A stretch of DNA of 64,000 nucleotides from Piscinibacter sp. XHJ-5 (GTDB taxonomy: Bacteria; Pseudomonadota; Gammaproteobacteria; Burkholderiales; Burkholderiaceae_C), in the NCBI RefSeq assembly GCF_029855045.1, contig NZ_CP123228.1, forward strand, positions 62,001 through 126,000, given 5' to 3'. Below the pieces are notes generated by a model. That model did not search any database, was not told the origin of the DNA, and worked only from the letters and a program-made list of their open reading frames with translations. The position numbers were made by a program, and so were the translations under genes. Shown here one piece after another: positions 9,973 to 18,628 of this stretch; position 1 is the first letter of the stretch, and every line of letters starts with the position of its first letter.

Positions 9973-10091
9973 CTTCTCGTCCTCCTGGTGGGGGTACTCG
10001 GTGCCGGCACAGCGTCCCTTCTGAGGCACTGGCCCTGGCCGTTGAACCAAAACGATCGATTGTGGCGGCTGTTGAGGCGATCGTGCCCATC

Positions 10092-10117
10092 GCTGCTGAC
10101 AGCGTGTTGTCAGCAGC
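10092..10117. promoter_or_regulatory. Inverted repeat upstream of the RND operon (candidate operator)
   Basis: GCTGCTGACA and TGTCAGCAGC form a perfect 10-base inverted repeat with a 6-base spacer. It lies between the pcaG terminator and the efflux operon, 120 bases before the TTG start. A second inverted pair (ACGATCG at 10052-10058, CGATCGT at 10078-10084) lies closer to the gene. The size suits a TetR- or MarR-type dimer, but no such regulator gene is adjacent. It has no T tract, so it is not a good terminator. Confidence 0.4.
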
Positions 10118-10136
10118 CCCGAGAACTTCAGCGGCG

Positions 10137-10170
10137 AAAAGCAGAACGGCGCGCCGATGGCGCGCCGTTC
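10137..10170 (-). terminator. Rho-independent terminator of pcaHG
   Basis: A perfect 12-base-pair stem (10144-10155 with 10159-10170) has a 3-base loop. On the minus strand it is followed by TGCTTTT. It starts 23 bases after the pcaG stop, the right place to end the pca transcript. Confidence 0.75.
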
Positions 10171-10192
10171 GTGGCGACGGGGACGGCGACGA

Positions 10193-11637
<1,445 letters not shown>

Positions 11638-11669
11638 TCATGTAAATTGAATTCTCGGGGTTGGCTCCG

Positions 11670-11684
11670 ATTACCTGCGGTTAA
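11670..11684. promoter_or_regulatory. Candidate PcaQ binding site upstream of pcaH
   Basis: ATTACC-TGC-GGTTAA is an inverted repeat 78 bases before pcaH, overlapping the last codons and stop of the regulator gene. It resembles the PcaQ box described in Sinorhizobium (roughly ATAACC-N4-GGTTAA, from memory) but has a 3-base spacer. The gap between regulator and pcaH is only 78 bases, so a pcaH promoter bound by the regulator would have to lie about here. Confidence 0.4.
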
Positions 11685-12624
11685 GCCGATGTCGAGGCTT
11701 GCGGCCCGGCTCGCGCCATTCGGCGGCCTGCTGGCGGATGGCTGCGACGAGCGCCTGCAAGGCCGGCGGCGGCGCGGCGTCGGCGGCCAGCATGAGGCCC
11801 ACCGGCTCCTCGGGGGTGATCTGCACTGCCAGGCGGGCGAATCGGCCGGTGTCGAGCTCGGGGCGCGCGGCGCCCAGCGGCGTGAACCACACCGCTTCTC
11901 CGGCGAGCAGCAGAGAGCGCGCCAGCGAGGTGTCGAGCGTCTCGACGACGCCGGCCAGCGGGCGCACGCCGTGGCGCTCGAGGAAACCGTCGGCGAGTTG
12001 CCGGATCATCGTGCCGGCCAGCGGCAGCACCAGCGGCCAGGCGCCGAGCGCGGCCGCCGAGCCGCCGGCCGCCGGATGACCGCTCTTCATCACCACGACC
12101 AGCGGCTCGGCGTACAGGTGCTCGAAGGTGATGCCCAGCATGGCGTCGGGATCCGACAGGCGCCCGACGACGACGTCGAGCTCGCGCTGGCGCAGCTGCT
12201 CGATGAGCTGCTTGTTGCGCCCGCTGTGCAGCCGCACGACCGCCTGCGGCCGTTGCGCGGCGAAGCGCTGCAGCACCGCGGGCATGAACGACGGCCCCAG
12301 CGTCGGCAGCATGCCGATGCGCAGCGGCGCCTCGGCCGGCGACAGCAGGACGCTGTCGACCGCGTGATTGAGCGCGGCGACGCTGGCGCTCGCATGGGGC
12401 AGGAACAGCTCGGCCTCCGGGGTCATCAGCGCGCCCTTGCGGCCGCGCACGAACAGCGGTGTGCCGAGCATGTCCTCCAGCTCGTTCAGCGTCTTGGTGA
12501 CGGCCGGCTGCGTGACGGCAAGCGCCTGCGCCGCGCGGCGCAGGTTGCCGAGTTGCGCGACGGCCAGGAAGCATTGCAGGTGACGCAGGCGGATGCGGAC
12601 GAGCGTGGCGTCGCGGGAGGGCAT
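11671..12624 (-). CDS. pcaQ: LysR-type regulator of the pca genes, PcaQ-like
   Basis: 317 residues. The N-terminal winged HTH (LRHLQCFLAVAQLGNLRRAAQALAVTQPAVTKTLNELE, about 12-50) is followed by a type 2 periplasmic-binding effector domain (about 97-300). Sequence pattern and position next to pcaHG fit PcaQ, which activates protocatechuate genes with beta-carboxymuconate or muconolactone-type effectors. Unlike the common divergent arrangement, it lies upstream of pcaH on the same strand, so autoregulation and pcaHG control may share one transcript. Confidence 0.8.
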   Translation of the reverse strand: MPSRDATLVRIRLRHLQCFLAVAQLGNLRRAAQALAVTQPAVTKTLNELEDMLGTPLFVRGRKGALMTPEAELFLPHASASVAALNHAVDSVLLSPAEAPLRIGMLPTLGPSFMPAVLQRFAAQRPQAVVRLHSGRNKQLIEQLRQRELDVVVGRLSDPDAMLGITFEHLYAEPLVVVMKSGHPAAGGSAAALGAWPLVLPLAGTMIRQLADGFLERHGVRPLAGVVETLDTSLARSLLLAGEAVWFTPLGAARPELDTGRFARLAVQITPEEPVGLMLAADAAPPPALQALVAAIRQQAAEWREPGRKPRHRLNRR

Positions 12625-12661
12625 CGGCGGATTGTAGGAACCGGCCCCCCGGGCGGCGCGA

Positions 12662-13729
12662 TCACAACAGGCTCGCCTGCACCGGCTCCGCCGCCTTGCG
12701 CTTCATCAGCACGGCGTGCGGCACGTACCCGCGCGACGCCAGGTTCCACCCCTCGGTGGCCTGCTCGTCGCTGACCTGCTCGGCGCGCAAGGTGCCGAGC
12801 TTCTTCGCCATCGCCTTGGCCACCAACGATTCGCATTGCGCCGGCGTCAGCAGCGAGGCCAAGGCCCGCCAGCGCTTGAGCACCAGCGGGTTGCGCCAGG
12901 CGTCCTCGACGGCCCAGCGCGTCTGGCGGCTGTCGCGGCGCGAGGCCTCGAGCACCCGCGGCAGAAGGGCGTGGAAGAAGGTGAGGAAGGCACGGCGTGC
13001 CGGCTTGCCGGGCAGCAGGTCTTCGAACCGGCTCAGCCGCTGGCTCCAGCCCGGGGACAGCAGCTGCTGGCTGATGAAGGCCTGCAGCGCCTGCACCGGG
13101 TTGAACAGCCGCAGGCGGTTCGGCGGCAGCACCAGCATCGGCAGCGCACTGGCCACCTCGTGCGGCAGCGGCTCGACGAAGCTGCACAGCACCGCCACGC
13201 GGCTCCACTGCGCCGCGGTGAGGCCGTCGATGCCGCCCAGCCTGCCGTTCTCGATCTGGCGCACGAACTGCAGCGCGTCGCGAAAGCCGTAGCCGGCCTT
13301 CGCGTGATTGGCCTTGGTGCTCATGACGACGAGGTTGCCCGCGGCGTAGCCGGCGTCGTTGCGCACGCGGTCGATCGAGGCATCGCTGCTGTCCTGCGTG
13401 GCGGTGCTCAGCGCGACGCGGGTGATCGGGCAGTGGCTCACCTCGAGCTGCTCGAGGTAGTGCGGCGTGACCTGCACGAGCTCGACGCTGCGCCCGCGCA
13501 GCCAGGCGTGCAGCCGCAGCTGCAGCCATTTGCGGACGGCGCGGGTCGGCTGCAGCGTGCGCGCGCCGAACGCGGCTTGGCCGGCCAGCAGCCCGTTGCG
13601 CAGCGGCGAGGGCTCCTGCGCGTACGGCGCCGGGGGCACCAGGCGGTAGTGGGCGTAGTCCCAGCCGAGCTCGAAGCCGATGTGCTCGTGGGTGGTCAGC
13701 GTGGGGGTGGCGAAGAGTTCGGTGGTCAT
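12662..13729 (-). CDS. Uncharacterised protein with an HNH-like zinc/nuclease motif
   Basis: 355 residues from ATG 13729 (GGAG upstream); an earlier in-frame start at 13777 is possible. The segment SHCPIT...DASIDRVRNDAGYAAGNLVVMSTKANHAK (about 110-157) has the layout of HNH-type proteins: a Cys, an aspartate-containing helix start, GYxxGN, then N-x-x-K. The usual catalytic His after Asp is replaced (IDRV), so it may bind DNA or be a degenerate nuclease. The remainder is helical and unrecognised. It is divergent from a WYL regulator, with two palindromes between them, suggesting that regulator controls it. Confidence 0.55.
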   Translation of the reverse strand: MTTELFATPTLTTHEHIGFELGWDYAHYRLVPPAPYAQEPSPLRNGLLAGQAAFGARTLQPTRAVRKWLQLRLHAWLRGRSVELVQVTPHYLEQLEVSHCPITRVALSTATQDSSDASIDRVRNDAGYAAGNLVVMSTKANHAKAGYGFRDALQFVRQIENGRLGGIDGLTAAQWSRVAVLCSFVEPLPHEVASALPMLVLPPNRLRLFNPVQALQAFISQQLLSPGWSQRLSRFEDLLPGKPARRAFLTFFHALLPRVLEASRRDSRQTRWAVEDAWRNPLVLKRWRALASLLTPAQCESLVAKAMAKKLGTLRAEQVSDEQATEGWNLASRGYVPHAVLMKRKAAEPVQASLL

Positions 13730-13769
13730 GGAGGGCTCCGGTTGCGATGGAGCAAGTCTGTGGCAGGGG

Positions 13770-13788
13770 TGGCTCATGGCGTGAGCCA
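13770..13788. promoter_or_regulatory. Palindrome 1 in the HNH/WYL divergent region (operator)
   Basis: TGGCTCA-TGGCG-TGAGCCA, perfect 7-5-7 inverted repeat, centred 51 bases before the HNH-like gene start. Its match with palindrome 2 at 13814-13832 indicates a paired operator. Confidence 0.65.
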
Positions 13789-13813
13789 GTGGTCGACGTA
13801 TGCTTCACGCCAC

Positions 13814-13832
13814 TGGCTCATCTGGTGAGCCA
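13814..13832. promoter_or_regulatory. Palindrome 2 in the HNH/WYL divergent region (operator)
   Basis: TGGCTCA-TCTGG-TGAGCCA, the same arms and spacer length as palindrome 1, centred 44 bases away (about four helical turns) and 11 bases before the regulator's ATG. With their flanks the two elements are reverse complements of each other apart from the spacer. This placement suits autorepression. Confidence 0.65.
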
Positions 13833-13842
13833 CACGGATGCC

Positions 13843-14820
13843 ATGGACCGAACCGAACGCTTCTACAAGATCGAGCTTCTGCTGCGCAGCCGCGGTTGCG
13901 TCAGCTTCGAGACGCTGCGCGAAGAGCTCGACGTCTCGCGCGCCACGCTCAAGCGCGACCTGCAGTACCTGCGCGACCGCCTGTCGGCGCCCATCGTCTA
14001 CGACCGCTTCGACAACGGCTACCGCTTCGAGGCCGGCAGCGCGAAGTCGCGGCAGGAGCTGCCCGGCATCTGGTTCAGCGAGCAGGAGATCCACGCGCTG
14101 CTCACGATGCACCAGCTGCTCGCAGGGCTGGACGACGACGGCGTGCTGTCGCGCCACCTGCAGCCGATGATGGACAAGCTGCAGGGCATGCTGGGCGCCG
14201 ACGAGAGCGAGGCGCGCGAGCTGATGCGCCGCGTGAAGCTGATCTCCACCGCGCGGCGGCGCGTGCCGAGCCGCCATTTCGAGCTGCTGGGTAGCGCGCT
14301 GGTGCAGCGGCGCCGCGTGTGGCTGCGCTACTTCAAGCGCAGCGACCGCAGCGTCAGCGTGCGCGAGGTCTCGCCGCAGCGCCTGGTGAACTATCGCAAC
14401 ACCTGGTACCTCGACGCCTGGTGCCACGCGAGCGACGGCCTGCGCCGCTTCGCGCTCGATGCGGTGCAGGAGGCGAAGGCGCTGGAAGCCAGGGCCCGGC
14501 AGGTTGCGGTGAAGGACCTGGAGGCCGAGCTCGACGCCGGCTACGGCATCTACGGCGGACGCGGCGCCAAGCTCAAGTGGGCCACGCTGCGCTTCGGTTC
14601 CGAAGCCGCGCAGTGGGTGTCGCACGAGGAGTGGCACGCCGAGCAGAAGGCGCGCTGGCTGGCCGACGGTCGCTACGAGCTCCAGGTGCCGTACAGCGAT
14701 CCGACCGAGCTCGCCATGGACATCCTGCGCCACGGCGACAGCGTCGAGGTGGTGGGCGACAAGGCGCTGGTGGCATCGATCGCCGAGCGCCTGAGGCGCG
14801 CCGCTCGGTTGTACGCTTGA
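13843..14820 (+). CDS. WYL-domain transcriptional regulator (YafY type)
   Basis: 325 residues from ATG 13843. An N-terminal DeoR-like HTH (about 1-55: ETLREELDVSRATLKRDLQYLRD) is followed by a WYL domain (about 145-225, with the RRRVWLRYFKRSD and NTWYLDAWCHASD segments) and a WCX-type C-terminal extension. The family binds ligands, often nucleic-acid related, and controls stress or defence genes. The duplicated palindrome directly upstream, overlapping the presumed promoter, points to autoregulation and control of the divergent HNH-like gene. Confidence 0.82.
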   Translation: MDRTERFYKIELLLRSRGCVSFETLREELDVSRATLKRDLQYLRDRLSAPIVYDRFDNGYRFEAGSAKSRQELPGIWFSEQEIHALLTMHQLLAGLDDDGVLSRHLQPMMDKLQGMLGADESEARELMRRVKLISTARRRVPSRHFELLGSALVQRRRVWLRYFKRSDRSVSVREVSPQRLVNYRNTWYLDAWCHASDGLRRFALDAVQEAKALEARARQVAVKDLEAELDAGYGIYGGRGAKLKWATLRFGSEAAQWVSHEEWHAEQKARWLADGRYELQVPYSDPTELAMDILRHGDSVEVVGDKALVASIAERLRRAARLYA

Positions 14821-14847
14821 CCCCCTTCGCAAGGAGTCCCCGCACCG

Positions 14848-15126
14848 ATGAAAGCCACCTGGAACGGCGCCGTGATCGCCGAGAGCGACGACACCGTGGT
14901 CGTCGAAGGCAACCACTATTTCCCCGAGAGCAGCCTCGACCGGCAGTACATCACCTTCAGCAACCACCGCTCGAGCTGCCCGTGGAAGGGCCAGGCGCAC
15001 TACTACAGCCTGATGGTCGACGGCGACCTCAATCCGGACGCGGTCTGGTACTACCCGCAGCCGAGCGACGCGGCGAAGGAGATCAAGGGCCGCGTGGCGT
15101 TCTGGAAAGGCGTGAAGGTGGAGTGA
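14848..15126 (+). CDS. DUF427 domain protein
   Basis: 92 residues, with AAGGAG 11 bases before the ATG. The whole protein is one DUF427 domain: VEGNHYFPESSLD, then the SCPWKGQAHYYS motif and the AVWYYPQPSDAAKEIKGRVAFW ending. The domain is widespread and its biochemical role is not established. Its stop overlaps the next start (GTGA), so the two genes are probably co-translated. Confidence 0.85.
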   Translation: MKATWNGAVIAESDDTVVVEGNHYFPESSLDRQYITFSNHRSSCPWKGQAHYYSLMVDGDLNPDAVWYYPQPSDAAKEIKGRVAFWKGVKVE

Positions 15127-15800
15127 ACACCCTCACGGTCCTCCACCGTCGCCGCCTGCGCGCCATCTGGCGCTCCGCCGGCTGGCCCTGCCAGGACATG
15201 GTCGAGGTGGAGCTGCTCGCCGCCGGTTGGCTGGAGCGCGTGCGCAGCGACAGCGGCCACGAGACCTTGCGCGTCACCGATGCCGGCATCGCGGTGCTGG
15301 CCGAGACGCTGCAGCGCAACCGTGCCGCGCACGACGCGCACGAGGAGCTGGTCGAGCGGGTGGCGCGGGAAATGACACGCGCGGGACGCCTGGCGTGGCG
15401 CGGCCTGGGACTGCGCGCCAAGGTCGGCGAGGCCTGGACGATGGCGATGCCCGACGTCTTCTCGATCCGCCACACGACGGTGGAGGACTACCTCGAGCCG
15501 GTGGTGCACGAGATCAAGGTGCGGCGCGCCGATCTGCTGGCCGACCTGAAGCGCGAGACGAAGCGGGCCGCCTATCTGCAGCTGGCGGGCGAGTGCTGGT
15601 ATGTGATCCGCGAAGGCATCGCGCAGGCGCAGGAGATCCCGCCGGAATGCGGGGTGCTGGTCGCGGGGGAGCACTCGCTGGAGGTGGCCAGGCCCGCCCC
15701 GAAGCGCGCGATGAAGCTGCCGTTCCAGGCCTGGATGGCGCTCGCGCGCTCGGCCCCGATGGACGGGTGGCTGCTCGACGATTCGCAGGGACATTTGTAG
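15123..15800 (+). CDS. Winged-helix plus PD-(D/E)XK-like nuclease-fold protein
   Basis: 225 residues from GTG 15123, which overlaps the DUF427 stop by four bases. The first about 70 residues look like a winged helix (LRAIWRSAGWPCQDMVEVELLAAGWLER). The second part has PDVFSIRHT, then EPVVHEIKVRRADLLADLKRETKRAAYLQL and ECWYVI. This matches the D...ExK pattern of the restriction-endonuclease-like fold and resembles MmcB-type proteins. DNA cleavage is inferred, not shown. No partner methylase is nearby. Confidence 0.6.
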   Translation: MNTLTVLHRRRLRAIWRSAGWPCQDMVEVELLAAGWLERVRSDSGHETLRVTDAGIAVLAETLQRNRAAHDAHEELVERVAREMTRAGRLAWRGLGLRAKVGEAWTMAMPDVFSIRHTTVEDYLEPVVHEIKVRRADLLADLKRETKRAAYLQLAGECWYVIREGIAQAQEIPPECGVLVAGEHSLEVARPAPKRAMKLPFQAWMALARSAPMDGWLLDDSQGHL

Positions 15801-15839
15801 GAGGGCGGTGAGGGGACTTGCGATTGCGGGCACCATGGC

Positions 15840-16838
15840 GTGCCCACCATGCCGCCCCGCACCGACACCCTCGCCACGGTCCTGCCCGCCGAACAACATC
15901 GACTCGTGCACCGCGGCCGGCAGCGCCTGGCGGCCTGGGCGGCGCTCGCGCTGATCCTGGTCTGGGGCGCCAACTTCAGCGTGCAGAAGGTGGTGTTCAA
16001 CGCGCTGTCGCCGGGCGGCTTCCTGTTCGTGCGCTACCTGATCATGCCGATCGCGGCCGCATTGCTGCTTTACGCCCGCCACGGGCGCCGGTGGCCGAAG
16101 GTGGGACGCGCCGATCTGCGCCAGCTGCTGCGCTTGGGCATCGCCGGCCACCTGCTGCACGTGGGCATGGTCACCTATGGCATCCACTGGTCCACGGCGT
16201 TCTCGAGCTCGCTGATCCTCGCCATCGGCCCGGTGTTCACGCTGCTGATCCTGCGCGCCTATGGCCTGGAGCGGCTCACCCGCGCGCAGGTGATCGGCGT
16301 CGCGCTGGCCTGCATCGGCGTCCTGGTGTTCCTGTCGGACAAGGTGCAGGGCGGCCAGTGGGGCGCCTCCGGCGGTGACCTGGTGCTGCTGGTCTCGGCG
16401 GCATTCTTCTCGTACTACACCGTGGCGGCCAAGCCGCTGATCGAGCGTTACGGTGGCGTCACCGTGATGACCTATGCGGTGCTGCTCGGCAGCGCGCCTG
16501 TCGTGCTGGTCAGCCTGCCCGCCGGGCTGCAGGTCGACTGGGCGAACGTGCCCCTGTCGATCTGGGCCGGCATGCTGTGGGCGGTGCTGGTGTCGGCCTT
16601 CCTCGGCTGGATGGTGTGGGGCTGGATCAATGCCGTGCGCGGCGTGGCGCGCACGGCGCCGCTGCTGTACCTGATGCCGCCGGTGGCCGGCCTGGTCGCC
16701 TGGGGCACGACCGGCGAGCACTACACGGCGATCAAGCTGGTGGGCGCGGCACTCGCCTTGGCCGGCGTGGCGCTGGCGCAGTACGCGACGCCGTCGCCCC
16801 ATGACCCGGTGCGCGAATCCGTGGCACCCGTCGACTGA
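15840..16838 (+). CDS. DMT-superfamily (EamA) transporter
   Basis: 332 residues from GTG 15840, or 329 from ATG 15849. Ten hydrophobic segments form two EamA repeats (about 30-165 and 175-318). Motifs include WGANFSVQKVVF in helix 1 and the AxxxYLMPPVAGLVAWG segment in the penultimate helices. Members export amino acids, nucleobases or drugs across the inner membrane. The substrate is not predictable. Confidence 0.8.
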   Translation: MPTMPPRTDTLATVLPAEQHRLVHRGRQRLAAWAALALILVWGANFSVQKVVFNALSPGGFLFVRYLIMPIAAALLLYARHGRRWPKVGRADLRQLLRLGIAGHLLHVGMVTYGIHWSTAFSSSLILAIGPVFTLLILRAYGLERLTRAQVIGVALACIGVLVFLSDKVQGGQWGASGGDLVLLVSAAFFSYYTVAAKPLIERYGGVTVMTYAVLLGSAPVVLVSLPAGLQVDWANVPLSIWAGMLWAVLVSAFLGWMVWGWINAVRGVARTAPLLYLMPPVAGLVAWGTTGEHYTAIKLVGAALALAGVALAQYATPSPHDPVRESVAPVD

Positions 16839-16915
16839 GGATGAGCGACACTTTCGGATCCCCGGCCGGCCTGCCCACCCCCGCGCGCCGACCGCATCCC
16901 ACAAGGAGTTCGTTG

Positions 16916-18523
16916 ATGAAGGCCCGCCTCTCGCTGATCGCCACCGCCGTCGTCCTCGCGGCCTGCTCCAAGCCTGCCGACCCGCCGCCGGCCAAGCCCG
17001 CGCCCGTGGCCCAGGCCGACGTCCATGCCGAAGCCATCGCGTGGAAGAAGGCGGTCAGCGACGCCGATGTCGACGCCGCCTTCGCTCAGGCCCGATCCGA
17101 GAACAAGCCGCTCTTCCTGTACTGGGGCGCCAAGTGGTGCCCGCCCTGCAACCACCTGCAGGCGACGCTGTTCAACCGCATGGACTTCATCGAGCGCTCG
17201 CGCGCCTTCGTGCCCGTGTACGTCGACGGCGACAGCCCCGGGGCGCAGAAGCTGGGCACGCGCTTCAAGGTGCGCGGCTATCCGACGATGGTGCTGTTCA
17301 ACACCGAGGGCGCCGAGCTGACCCGCCTGCCGGGCGAAGTCGATGCCTCGCAGTACACCCAGGTGCTCACGCTGGGCATGAGCGCGCAGAGGCCGGTGAA
17401 GGCGGTGCTCGCCGACGCCAGGGGCGGCGGCAAGACGCTCACCCCCAACGACTGGAAGCTGCTCGCATTCTATTCGTGGGAGACCGACGAGCAGCAGGTC
17501 GTGCCGCAGGACCAGACGCCCGCCCTGCTCAAGCAGCTCGCCGCCGCCTGCCCCGCCGACCAGGCCGAGACGGCCGACCGGCTGCTGCTGAAGTCGGTGG
17601 CCGCCACCGACGAGAAGGACGCGGGCAAGGCCGACGCCGCCACGCGCGAGCGCGTGGGCAAGGTGATCGGCGACGCCAAGGCGGCCCGCACCCACATGGA
17701 CGTGCTCACCAACGGGGCCGCCGACATCGTGAAGGCCCTGGCGCCGCCGAAGACGCCCGAGCGGGCGCAATGGGTCGCCACCTTCGACACCACGCTGAAG
17801 GCGCTGCAGGCCGACACCACGCTGTCGCGCGCCGACCGGCTGACGGCGCTGATCGCACGCGTGGACCTGGCGAAGATCGACCGGGCCAAGGACGACAAGT
17901 CGCCCGTCGTGCTGCCCGAGGCGCTGCTGGCCGACGTGCGCGAGCAGAGCGCGAAGATGGACCGCGAGATCACCGACGGCTACGAGCGCCAGTCGGTCAT
18001 CACCGCCGCCGGCTACCTGCTGAACCATGCCGGCCTGGGCGCCGAGTCCGACGCGCTGCTGAAGGCGAATCTGGCCAAGAGCCACTCGCCGTACTACCTG
18101 ATGTCGCAGCTCGCGTCCAACGCCAAGAAGCGCGGCGACAAGGACGAGGCGCTGCGCTGGTACGAGGAGTCGTTCAACAAGGCCGAAGGCCCGGCAACGC
18201 GCTTGCAGTGGGGCTCGGGCTACGTCACCGCGCTGATCGAGCTGGCGCCCCAGGACGAAGCGCGCATCGAGAAGGCGACCGCGCAGCTCTTCGACGAAGC
18301 CGCCGCGCAGCCGAACGCCTTCTACGAGCGCAGCGCCCGCTCGCTGGAGCGCGTGGGCAGCAAGCTCGTCGCGTGGAACAAGGGCAACGCGCATGCGGCG
18401 ACGCTGAAGAAGCTGCAGGCGCAGCTCGACGGCGTGTGCGCCAGGCTGCCCGCCGAGGACAAGCCGCAGCGCGACGTCTGCCAGCGGCTGCTGAAGGCGG
18501 GCGCGCCGAAGACCTCCGCATAG
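16916..18523 (+). CDS. Thioredoxin-fold lipoprotein with long helical C-terminal domain
   Basis: 535 residues from ATG 16916, chosen because AAGGAG precedes it and a lipoprotein signal (VVLAAC, Cys17) starts there. The thioredoxin domain (about 45-170) has an intact redox site W-C75-P-P-C78 and a cis-proline loop GYPTM. The remaining about 360 residues are predominantly helical and TPR-like and are not assigned to a known domain. It is probably a periplasmic, membrane-anchored disulfide reductase or isomerase. The C-terminal part may bind the client protein. Confidence 0.72.
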   Translation: MKARLSLIATAVVLAACSKPADPPPAKPAPVAQADVHAEAIAWKKAVSDADVDAAFAQARSENKPLFLYWGAKWCPPCNHLQATLFNRMDFIERSRAFVPVYVDGDSPGAQKLGTRFKVRGYPTMVLFNTEGAELTRLPGEVDASQYTQVLTLGMSAQRPVKAVLADARGGGKTLTPNDWKLLAFYSWETDEQQVVPQDQTPALLKQLAAACPADQAETADRLLLKSVAATDEKDAGKADAATRERVGKVIGDAKAARTHMDVLTNGAADIVKALAPPKTPERAQWVATFDTTLKALQADTTLSRADRLTALIARVDLAKIDRAKDDKSPVVLPEALLADVREQSAKMDREITDGYERQSVITAAGYLLNHAGLGAESDALLKANLAKSHSPYYLMSQLASNAKKRGDKDEALRWYEESFNKAEGPATRLQWGSGYVTALIELAPQDEARIEKATAQLFDEAAAQPNAFYERSARSLERVGSKLVAWNKGNAHAATLKKLQAQLDGVCARLPAEDKPQRDVCQRLLKAGAPKTSA

Positions 18524-18628
18524 CCGTTCGCCGTTCACACCCAGGTTCCCGCCATTGGGGCCCCTCGGGAGTGCCGTCCGAGGCCGCCTCCGCTACCCTC
18601 GGCGTCCTCCCACCAGGACTCACGCATC

